Source: Giardia muris (lineage: Eukaryota > Fornicata > Diplomonadida > Hexamitidae). From it: DNA of 16,079 bases. Shown here one piece after another: positions 7,734-15,588 of this stretch; position 1 is the stretch's first letter; each line of letters opens with the position of its first letter. Position numbers and translations under genes: made by a program. The notes under the pieces are model-generated. The model searched no databases and was not told the DNA's origin. It saw nothing but the letters and a program-made list of their open reading frames with translations. Where the stretch lies: NCBI GenBank assembly GCA_006247105.1, contig VDLU01000029.1, positions 1 through 16,079 of the forward strand, in the 5' to 3' direction.

Positions 7734-8225
7734 TTTACTTGCTAAAGAGGAAGTCGAGGAGCTTGTCCTCCTCCTGATAGCGGGCGACCACGTCCATGGG
7801 TGGGTGAGGCCGCCGAACTTCATACCCTTGCCTGCGACCCAGACGAGGGAGTCCTCAGCCCTACAGAGGGGACAGGGCCCCTTCCTCTTTGAGAGGGAAT
7901 AGCCAACTTTGAGGCAATCGCGCCGGTTGCAAGTGACCATGCCCTTACAGGCATAGCACTTGTACCCGCCTTCCTCGTTCCAGCGGGCGAAAGGTCGGAG
8001 GCATATGGGACACGTTCCATGCTGCTGAATTGCCTCCTCCTCGTAGAAGACGAGGGGCACGCAGGGGGCCTCTAAATGGTCCGCTTGGACCCCCCGCGAC
8101 ATACGGACGAGTACGAGGGGCTCGTCCACGGCAGGCCCCTGTTTGAGGACAGGCTCGTCCTCCTCATCCTCCGAGAAGGAGGAGGAGGCCGTCGTGCCGC
8201 TGATCGAGATCTCCGACTCGCTCAT
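7644..8225 (-). CDS. All-cysteine RING-like zinc-finger protein 1, probably frameshifted near its C-terminus
   Basis: As read, the product is 193 residues. The N-terminus is acidic and Ser-rich (1-30), followed by a zinc-binding domain of C72, C75, C90, C93, C99, C104, C118 and C121 (C-x2-C-x14-C-x2-C-x5-C-x4-C-x13-C-x2-C). The spacing is identical in the neighbouring paralogue. RING-type folds often act as E3 ubiquitin ligases, but an all-Cys form of this spacing is unusual and the function is unknown. Near residue 142 (about 7795-7805) the frame seems shifted. The alternate frame reads VVARYQEEDKLLDFLFSK then TAA at 7735-7737, resembling the paralogue's VNPIIQRIQERF tail and stopping at the equivalent place. 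In the printed frame the last 30 or so residues come from the 3' flank. The start is firm: MSESEISIS is shared with the paralogue and AAAACGAAAAAG precedes the ATG. Confidence 0.85.
   Translation of the reverse strand: MSESEISISGTTASSSFSEDEEDEPVLKQGPAVDEPLVLVRMSRGVQADHLEAPCVPLVFYEEEAIQQHGTCPICLRPFARWNEEGGYKCYACKGMVTCNRRDCLKVGYSLSKRKGPCPLCRAEDSLVWVAGKGMKFGGLTHPWTWSPAIRRRTSSSTSSLASKRGQEPGYRACPHPYPAVALELREALRPYE
7733..7739 (-). promoter_or_regulatory. Poly(A) signal AGTAAAC overlapping the probable true stop of zinc-finger gene 1
   Basis: On the minus strand this reads AGTAAAC, a full match to the Giardia poly(A) signal AGTRAAY. It overlaps the TAA (7735-7737) that terminates the alternate frame. 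Signals overlapping or closely following the stop are typical of Giardia genes. In the uninterrupted 193-residue reading the signal would lie inside the coding sequence, which argues for the frameshift interpretation. Confidence 0.55.
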
Positions 8226-8252
8226 CTTTTTCGTTTTGCGCCCACCCGGTCG
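8226..8252 (-). promoter_or_regulatory. Upstream region of zinc-finger gene 1: A-rich initiator and CGACCG word
   Basis: Directly before the ATG the minus strand reads AAAACGAAAAAG, fitting the short A-rich initiator of Giardia promoters, where 5' UTRs are nearly absent. A CGACCG word (8247-8252) lies about 22 nt upstream. The paralogue has the same word about 19 nt upstream of its own ATG. Confidence 0.45.
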
Positions 8253-8257
8253 GGCGG

Positions 8258-8373
8258 AGAGAGGCTGGGACGAGGCTCGTGAGCTACTCGTAAGGGCGGA
8301 GCGCCTCTTGAAGCTCCAAGGCGACAGCGGGGTATGGGTGTGGACATGCGTGATACCCAGGCTCCTGGCCCCG
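8258..8373 (-). repeat. 116-bp 3'-flank element, copy 2
   Basis: This is the partner of 7618-7733, lying between the stop of zinc-finger gene 2 (8376) and the promoter of gene 1. It begins two bases after the gene 2 stop, so here it is entirely non-coding. Its near identity to copy 1 contrasts with the strong divergence of the two proteins. Confidence 0.85.
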
Positions 8374-8375
8374 AT

Positions 8376-9050
8376 TTACGCTTTGCGAGGTCGACGCTTG
8401 AGGGTCCTGCGCTTTCTGATCTCCCTCTCGACCTCGTCCCTCTGGAACCTCTCCTGGATCCTCTGGATGATGGGGTTGACCCCGGTGTGGTTGGCAGCGT
8501 GGACGCTCATGTCACCGCCTGCGTGCCAGTATACAGAGCCCGGGGTCCTGCAGAGGGGGCAGCGGTTCTCCCCCAGGAGGCACTGGTACATGGTGTTGAG
8601 GCACATGATTCTGTTACATGTGATGCTCTTCCTACATGCGTAACATCTGTAACCCCCGAAACGATTCCATCTGGGCCAAATGTCGAGACATATAATGCAG
8701 GAGCCCTCCCTCCTGTGGATCTCGCGACGGGTCTTGGTTGAGCGCTTGTAGGGAGCTTCGATGCGGTCGGCTTGTGCGGCCATCTCCCACGCGTCGGGGT
8801 AATTGCCCCACGTGGCGTCCACGCCCACGTCGTTGGGCATGCGCTCGGCGCGGAGCTCGGTGAAGATGGGCTCACTGTCCTCCTCATCCCTCCACGAGGG
8901 GGTGTCGGGGAGCCTCTTGGGCGCAGGCTCGGGCGTGGAGGAGGTGAGGGGGTGGGAGTGGAAGCCCCATTCGAAGCCCGTGAGCGGGGGAGGCGTGGAG
9001 GAGCTCGTGGTCGTGGTCGTGGAGCTGATCGAGATCTCCGACTCGCTCAT
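8376..9050 (-). CDS. All-cysteine RING-like zinc-finger protein 2
   Basis: The product is 224 residues. A Ser/Thr/Pro-rich N-terminus (1-50) is followed by an acidic patch (RDEEDSEP, 54-61) and the motif AQADRIEAP (92-100, matching VQADHLEAP in the paralogue). The zinc-binding domain has C118, C121, C136, C139, C145, C150, C164 and C167, with an extra C157. A basic tail ending RKRRTLKRRPRKA could serve nuclear or nucleic-acid targeting (inference). The frame stays open upstream to 9263, but the ATG at 9050 is chosen because MSESEISIS matches the paralogue, GAAAAAG precedes it, and upstream codons read as desert repeat. Downstream lies CGTAAAT, one base off the AGTRAAY signal, overlapping the TAA. 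Gene 2 is upstream of gene 1, both transcribed away from the telomere. It is probably a zinc-dependent adaptor or E3-like protein; substrate unknown. Confidence 0.88.
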   Translation of the reverse strand: MSESEISISSTTTTTSSSTPPPLTGFEWGFHSHPLTSSTPEPAPKRLPDTPSWRDEEDSEPIFTELRAERMPNDVGVDATWGNYPDAWEMAAQADRIEAPYKRSTKTRREIHRREGSCIICLDIWPRWNRFGGYRCYACRKSITCNRIMCLNTMYQCLLGENRCPLCRTPGSVYWHAGGDMSVHAANHTGVNPIIQRIQERFQRDEVEREIRKRRTLKRRPRKA

Positions 9051-9094
9051 CTTTTTCAGTCTTCCGCTCGGTCGATTGAGCGGATTGGCAGCAG
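9051..9094 (-). promoter_or_regulatory. Upstream region of zinc-finger gene 2
   Basis: On the minus strand ACTGAAAAAG abuts the ATG, and CGACCG (9069-9074) lies about 19 nt upstream, mirroring gene 1. Beyond about 9095 the CCCAAG-type desert resumes abruptly, so any promoter must be very short, as usual in Giardia. Confidence 0.45.
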
Positions 9095-9442
9095 CCCCCC
9101 ACAGCCCCCCCCAGCCCCCAAGTCCAAGCCCCCCCCCAAAGAGCCCGAAGAGCCCCAAGTCCAAAGGTCCAAAGGTCCAAGCCCTCAAGTCAAGACCCCG
9201 AAGAGGACCGAGGACCCAAGAGACCCTCAAGACCAAGAAGATCCAGCCCAAGGCCCAACGCAAGAGCCCAAGCCCTCAGGGCCCTAGATCCCGAAGTCAA
9301 GAGACCCACAAGAGCCCAAGGCCCAAGGAGCCCCTAAGGTCAAGAGGACCGAGAACCCCCAATGCAGGAGGACCCAGACCCAAGACCCAAGACCTCAGGC
9401 CAAAGCCCCCCGAGACCCCATCTTTCAATGCCCTAAGTCCGA

Positions 9443-9510
9443 GAGCCCGAAGAGGCCGAAGAGCTCAAGACCCCCCAGAGACCCCAGACCCAATGTAGGA
9501 GATCCCAAGG
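9443..9510. repeat. Dispersed duplicate (partner at 12935-13001)
   Basis: A 68-bp block from GAGCCCGAAGAGGCCGAAGAG to GGAGATCCCAAGG (quoted in part) recurs at 12935-13001, with one indel and two substitutions. This variant of the TGCAGGAGGA module (TGTAGGAGAT / TGCAGGAGAT) is seen only in this pair. Confidence 0.65.
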
Positions 9511-11992
9511 GCCCAAGACCCCAAGAAGTCAAGTCCCCCCAAGGGCCAGCCTTCAAGTCCAAGGCCCCAGACCCAAAGACCCTCTAAGGCCACAAGCCCT
9601 CAGGACCCCAAGACCCCATGCAGGAGGACCGAGGACCCAAGGGCCAGCCCAAGACCGAGGCCTCAGGCCAAAGCCCACAAGTCTCCTTAAGACCCCAAAC
9701 CCCAAGAAGCCAAGCCCAAGGTCCCAAGTCCAAGCCCCTCCAAAGAACCCGGAGAGCCCCAAATCCCCAAAGCAAGACCCTGAAGCCCTCAAGAGACCCC
9801 CAGCTCAAAGGCCCGAAGCCCACAAGCCCAAGAACCTCCTGAGACCCCAATGCAAGAGCCCAAGACCCCGAAGACCCCAAGGCCCCAAAGACCTCAGTCT
9901 CCAAGAGCTCAAGGGCCAGCCCCAAGCTCAAGGCCAAAGGCCCAAGACCCCCAGCCCAAGAAGACCCACCCCAAGAGCTCAAGGGCCCAAGCCCTCAAGG
10001 AGCTCAAGACCTCGAAAAGACCCCAGACCCCCCAAGGTCCAAGGCTCCAGCCTTCAATGCCCCAAGGCCCACAAGGCCCCAACGCAAGAGCTCAAGAGCC
10101 CAAGCTCACAAGTCTCCAAGTCCAAAGGCCCAAAGCCCCCCAAGCCCGAAGGCCTCAAGAGCTCAAGGCCCCAAATCCCCAAGAGGCCAAGCCCAAGGAG
10201 CCCCGAAGACCCCAACCCCCCAAACTCAAGAGGCCCAAGCCTTCAATACCCCCCAACCCCCAAGACCCCAAGGCCTCAGACCAAAGGCTCCAAGAGCCCC
10301 AAGAGATCCCAAATCCGAAGGCCTCAAGAGACCCAAGGCCCCCAGCCCCCCAAGGACCCAAGTCCAAGGCCTCAAGGCCCCAAGAAACCCCGAAGAGTCC
10401 AAGAGACCCAACCCAAGAAGACCCACCCCAAGCCCAAGGCCCCCAACACAAGACCCCGAGAGACCCAAGTCCAAAGGCCCAAGACCTCGAAGAGGACCCA
10501 AAGATCCACTGCAGGAGGACTCAAGAGCTTTAAGGCCCCCAAGACACCCAACCCCCCAAGGTCCAAGTTCTCAGAGCCCCAGACCTCGAAGACCCCCCCA
10601 AGCCCAAGGACCCAAGGCCCCAAGACTCCCAAGGTCCTAGATCCCGAAGAGCCCAAGACCCCCAGCCCAAGAGCTCAAGGTCCCAAAGCCCTCAAGGTCA
10701 AGAGGACCGAGAACCCCCAGTGCAGGAAGACCCAAATCCAAGATCCCCAAAGCCCAGTTTCCAAGTCCAAGGTCCCGAAGAGCCCCCAAGGCCGCCCAAG
10801 AAGACCCCAAGTCCAAAGACCAAAGCCTCTAAGACCCCCTAAGGTCCAATGCAGGAGGACCCCCCCCCAAAGACCCCCAAGCCGAGGCCCCCAATACAAG
10901 AGCCCAAGGCCCCTAAGACTCCCCAGAGATCCCAAGAGCTCAAGTCCAAGAAGCCCAAGACCCCATGCCTGAAGGTCCAAGACCCAAAGCCCGCAAGCTC
11001 ATGGCTCCAAGACCCCTAAGAGCCCAAGGACCCCCGAGATCCCAGCATTCAATGCCCCCCAAGCCCAAGGCCTCAGGTCAAAGCCCCCAGCCTTCAAGAC
11101 CCCAAAGCCCAAAAGCCCCCAAGACCCCAAGACCCAAGTCCCGAACTCAAGGCCCAAGAGACCCCAGACCCCCAAGAGCTCAAGGGCCCAAGCCTCCAAG
11201 TCCAAGAGCTTCAAGCCCCTAAGGAGCCCAAGCCCCCAGACCCCGAAGACCCCCCCAAAACCCAAGCCCCCAAGCTCACAAGTCCGAAGGCCCCCAAAGC
11301 CCCGACCTTCAAGACTCCAAGACCCCCTAAGTCTCCAAATCCGAGAGCCCCAAGCCCCCCAAGCCCCGAGCTCGAGGCTCGCCCAAGGACCCAAGCCCCA
11401 GCCTTCAAGTAGAAGACCCCAACACAAGGCCCCAAAGCTCAAGAGGACCCCAGCCCAAAGACCCAAGGCCACAAACCCAAGGACCCAAGAAACCCCCAAG
11501 ACCAAGAAGACCCACCCCAAGGTCCAAGACCCATAGCCCCCGGTCTCCAAGCCCAAGGGACCAAAGACCCCCAAGAAGCCTCCCACACAAGAGCCCAAGC
11601 CGAGGGCCCAAGACCCTCAAGATGACCTCCAAGCCCAGGAGGCCAGCCTGAAGGCCCAAGTCCAAGGCCCCAAGGCCTCAAGCCCCCCCAAGGTCCAATG
11701 CAGGAGGACCCCCCCCCAAAGACCCCCAAGCCCGAAGGCCTCAAGGCCCCGAAGAGTCCAAGACCCCCAGCCCAAGAGCTCGAGGCCCAAGACCCCATGC
11801 AGGAGGACCCAAGGCCCAAGGAAAGACCCCCCAACGCAAGAGACCAGGACCCACAGCCCCCAGTCTCCAAGCCCAAGAGGACCCCCCCAAGCACCTAGTC
11901 TCCTAAAGCCCAAGACCCCCAAGGGGACTGAAGACCCAAAACTCCCCAAGTCCCCCAAAGACCCCAAGGCCCCAAGAAGACCCCAAGCCCAA

Positions 11993-12247
11993 GGCTCCAA
12001 GACCCCTAAGAGACCCCAGACCCAACCCAGACCCAAGAGCCCAAGACCCCCAAGAGCTCAAGGCCCCAGTGCAGGAAGACCCAAACCTCCAAGACCCCTT
12101 AGAGACCTCCAGCATAAGAGCTCAAGGTCCCAAAGCCCCAGACCCAAGGTCTCAAGTCCAGTCCAAGGCCCCCAGCCCTCAGGATCCCAGACCCCGAAGA
12201 CCCCAAGACCCAAGCCCCCCAAGGGGACCGAGGGCCCAAAGACCCAG
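11993..12247. repeat. Segmental duplication within the desert, copy 1
   Basis: This block is near-identical to 13045-13298 at an offset of 1052 bp. The first 200 or so bases are aligned without indels; a one-base indel and two substitutions appear near 12198-12206. It includes one TGCAGGAAGACC module and the GGGGACCGAGGGCCC module. The high identity against a highly degenerate background marks a recent copy event. Confidence 0.85.
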
Positions 12248-12683
12248 GAAGCCAAGACCCCAAGACCCAAGCCCCGAGCTCAAAGCCCAAGAGCCCAATC
12301 CCCAACACAAGAGCTCAAGCCGAGGGCCCCCAGTCCAAGGAGCTCCAAGGGCCCAAGCCCAAGAGTCCCCGAAGCCCCCAAGACCCCGAAGAGGCCAAAC
12401 CTCCAAGATCCCAAAGCCCAAAAGCCCCCAATGCCCCAAGACCCAGACCCCCCACACAAGAGCCCAAGCCGAGGACCCCCAGCCCCCCAAGGCCCCCAGA
12501 CCCCAAAGAGACTCCAAGTCCCCCAAAACCCCAGTGCAGGAGGATCCAGGTCCAAGGGCCAGGAGCTCAAGGCTCAACCCCGAAGAGTCCCAGAGACCCG
12601 AGACTCCAAGACCCCCCAAGCCCGAAGGCCCCCGTTCAGGAAGCCACCCACACAAGAGCCCAAGCCGAGGACCCCCAGCCCCC

Positions 12684-12703
12684 GCAACACGACAACAGGC
12701 ATG
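12684..12703. repeat. Internal copy of the 20-bp telomere-junction word
   Basis: GCAACACGACAACAGGCATG is identical to 15470-15489, next to the telomere. A three-mismatch version lies at 13796-13815. The word does not fit the CAAG repeat pattern of its surroundings, so it is likely a fragment of an older chromosome-end junction. Confidence 0.65.
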
Positions 12704-13044
12704 ATGCCTGAAGGTCCAAGTCCAAAGACCCAAGGCCCCAGACCCCAAGGCCCTAGATCCCGAAGGCCCCAAATCCCCCAAGGTCCAAGACCCAAGACCT
12801 CAGGTCCAAGGCCCACAGCCTTCAAGACTCCAAGTCCCCAAGTGTTCCCAAGCCCGAAGGACCCAAGGCCCCCAAGGCCCCAAAGCCCAAGGATCCAAGA
12901 AGCCCCAGCAACACAAGAGATCCCCAACCCCAAGGAGCCCAAGAGGCCGAAGAGATCAAGACCCCCCAGAGACCCCAGACCCAATGCAGGAGATCCCAAG
13001 GTCTAAGACCCCCCAGCCCCAAGCCCTAAAGCCCACAAGCCCAT

Positions 13045-13298
13045 GGCTCCAAGACCCCTAAGAGACCCCAGACCCAACCCAGACCCAAGAGCCCAAGACC
13101 CCCAAGAGCTCAAGGCCCCAGTGCAGGAAGACCCAAACCTCCAAGACCCCTTAGAGACCTCCAGCATAAGAGCTCAAGGTCCCAAAGCCCCAGACCCAAG
13201 GTCTCAAGTCCAGTCCAAGGCCCCCAGCCCTCAGGATCCCAGACCCCGAAGAGCTCAAGCCCAAGCCCCCCAAGGGGACCGAGGGCCCAAAGACCCAG
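13045..13298. repeat. Segmental duplication within the desert, copy 2
   Basis: This is the partner of 11993-12247. Sequence on both sides diverges at once (after AGACCCAG on the right), giving clear edges. The flanking bases show no obvious target-site duplication or inverted repeat, so unequal recombination or template switching is more likely than transposition. Confidence 0.85.
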
Positions 13299-15331
13299 CC
13301 TAAGTCCAAAGGCCCCCCAAACCCAAAGACTCAAGACCCCAAACCCAGACCCCCCAAGAGACCCCCAACACAAGAGCCCAAGGCCACAAGCCCCCCCAAG
13401 GTCCGAGGGCCCAAAGACCCTAAGCCCACAAGACCCAAGACCCCAGTGCAGGAGGACCCAAGAGCCCAAGGGGACCAAGAGACCCTCAATTCCCCAAGAC
13501 CCCCAAGAGCTCAAGGGCCCCAGCCTCCAAGCCCAAGGGCCCCAAGAGCCCACAGCCCGAAGGCCCCCAACCTAAGAGGACCGAGGACCCCAAGACCCAG
13601 CCCAAGATCCCGAACCCAAGGTCCAAGACTCCCAAGGCCCCAACGCAAGAGGCCAAAGCCTAGGGAGCCCCGAAGCCCCCGCAGACCCCGAAGAGTCCAA
13701 GAGCCCAAGGCCAGGAGGCCAGCCCAAGGTCCAAGACCCCCCAAGGCCCCAAGCACCCCTCAAGGCCCCAAGCCGAGGGCCCCAGCAGGCCCCCAGCAAC
13801 ACGGCATCAGGTATGCCAAAGCCCAAGAGGCCCCCAACACAAGAGCCCAAGTCCAACCAAGGGCCCCCGAGACCCCAGCCCAAGGAGCCCGAAGGCCCAC
13901 AACCCTAAGCCCACAAGACCTAAGGCCCCAAGAGGATCCAAGGAGCCCAAGTCCAAGAGCTCAAAGCCTCAAGCCCCCAAAGACCCCGAAGAGGCCAGCT
14001 CAAGGCCCACAAGCCCCCCCAAGGTCCAAGTCCTCAGAGCCCCAGACCTCGAAGACCCCCCCAGACCCCAAGAGCTCAAAGGCTGGCCCTAAGCCCAGGA
14101 GATCCCAAGCCTTCAAGGCCCGCAGTCCAAGGTCCAAAGCCCCGAAGACCCGCAACCCCAGGGCTCCAAGCCCCCAAGAGCTTCAAGCCCCCCAAAGCCC
14201 AAGGCCCCAAGTCCCCAAATCCCCAAGAGACCCCCAACACAAGAGCCCAGCCCGAAGATTCAAGACCCCCAAGGGGACCGAGGACTCAAAACCCCCCAGT
14301 CCCCCAGAGACCCACAGCCCCCAAGACCCCCCAAGCCCAGGGAGCCCCGAAGCCCCCCAAGGCCCCGAGAGACCCAAGCCCAAGAGTCCAAGAGCCCAAG
14401 GCCAGGAGCTCAAGGCTCAACCCCGAAGACCCCCCAGACCCCCCAAGGGCCCCAGACCCCAAACTTCCAAGGCCCCCAACACAAGACCCCAGGGCCACAA
14501 GCCCGAAGGCCCAAGCCGAGGGCCCCCAGCCTCCAAAGAGCCCAAACCTCCAAGATCCCCCAAGACCCAAGACCCAAGGCCCGACCCAAGGCCCCCAGTC
14601 CAAGGAGCTCCAAGACCCAAGGGCCCCCCCAAGGCCCACAACTTCGAAGACCCATGGCCCCCGGTCTCCAAGCCCAAGGACCCAAGGCCTCAGGTCCAAG
14701 GCCCCCAAGGCCCCAAGAGACCCCGAAGAGGCCTCCCATACAGGAGCTCAAGCCGAGGGCCCCCAGACCCCGCAGACCCAAGAGACCCCCTCAAGGTCCA
14801 AAACCCCAAAGACCCCTCAGAGACCCCAAGCCCAAGAGCTCAAGCCTCAACCCCGAAGCCCCCCAAGGCCCCCAAGACTCCCAGCCCCCCAAGCCCAAGG
14901 CCCCAAATCCCCAAGAGCTTCAAGCCCCCAAGCCCAAAGGCCCACCCCAAGGTCCAAGGACCCAAGTCTCCCTAAGACCCCGAAGCCCAAGAGGACTGAG
15001 GGCCCAAGACCCCCAAGAAGCCTCCCACACAAGAGATCCCCAACCCCAAGGAGCCCTAAGGCCCCAAAGCCCAAGGCCCCAAGTCCGAGGCCTTAGCCCA
15101 AAGGCCCCCCAAGGCCCCAATGCAAGAGCCCGAAGGCCTCAAGAGACCCCCAAGCCCCAGCCTAAGTCCAAGGTCTCAGTCCAAAGGCCCAAGAAGGCTC
15201 AAGTCCAAGGCCCCAAGGCCTCAAGCCCCCCCAAGGTCCGAGGGCCCAAAGACCCCCCAGAGACCCCATGCAGGAGGACCCAGACCCAAGAGCCCAAGAC
15301 TCCCAAGGGCCCAAAGCCCGAGGGCACAAAG

Positions 15332-15417
15332 CCCTCAAGAGGACCCCGCAACCCCAAGACCCCAATGCAGGAAGACCTAGATCTCCAAGCCCCCCCCAAA
15401 GACCCCAAATCCCCCAA
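15332..15417. repeat. Dispersed duplicate, telomere-proximal member
   Basis: This is the partner of 6587-6673. It shows that both arms of the desert share a common origin and that sequence has been copied across the gene cassette. Confidence 0.7.
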
Positions 15418-15469
15418 GAGACCCCCAAGAAGCCAAGCCCAAGGTCCCCAGCCCCCCCAAGAGCCCCCA

Positions 15470-15588
15470 GCAACACGACAACAGGCATGCAACAGTGCAA
15501 CGACGCAACAGCAGCGCAACGCCAGATAAACGCCACCCGCCCCCACCCCCACCTCCATCCCCGCCCCCACCATCCCATCTCCATCCGG
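15470..15588. other. Subtelomere-telomere junction segment
   Basis: This is the last 119 bp before the telomere. It begins with the 20-bp word shared with 12684-12703, followed by four GCAAC pentamers at 15489, 15497, 15505 and 15516, then a C/A-rich, almost G-free stretch of CCACC and CCATC words. It ends CCATCCGG immediately before the first TAGGG. The + strand switches from C-rich to G-rich exactly at the telomere. No gene is visible. Confidence 0.6.

Larger units (their letters stand above)
9095..15469. repeat. Degenerate CCCAAG-rich repeat desert, right arm
   Basis: This is about 6.4 kb of the same roughly 9-bp degenerate repeat seen at 5130-7515, with the same strand bias (C/A on +, G/T on -). 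It is a mosaic of recurring modules: TGCAGGA(G/A)GA (18 exact copies across both arms by eye), CCAACACAAGAGCCCAAG, CCTTCAATGCCCCAAG, CCCAAGGGGACCGAGGGCCC and CCAAGCCGAGGGCCC. Several longer segments are duplicated at distances of 0.8 to 9 kb. The longest open frame (13446-14975) starts with GTG and is repeat-derived. I see no RNA gene or protein domain inside. The minus strand has very many GGG runs separated by 3-6 bases. Confidence 0.88.

Noticed and set aside
9051..9263. N-terminal extension of zinc-finger protein 2 to an upstream start
   Set aside because: The extra 71 residues are translated desert repeat, are absent from the paralogue, and lie upstream of the conserved A-rich initiator and MSESEISIS start.
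13446..14975. A 509-codon open frame on +, Pro/Lys/Gln/Arg-rich
   Set aside because: It starts with GTG, consists wholly of CCCAAG-type repeat, has overlapping long open frames on the other strand, and shows no domain. Stop-poor repeat explains it.
5130..15469. CRISPR-like array from regularly recurring TGCAGGAGGA words
   Set aside because: Spacing is irregular, spacers are themselves repeats, and the host is a eukaryote.
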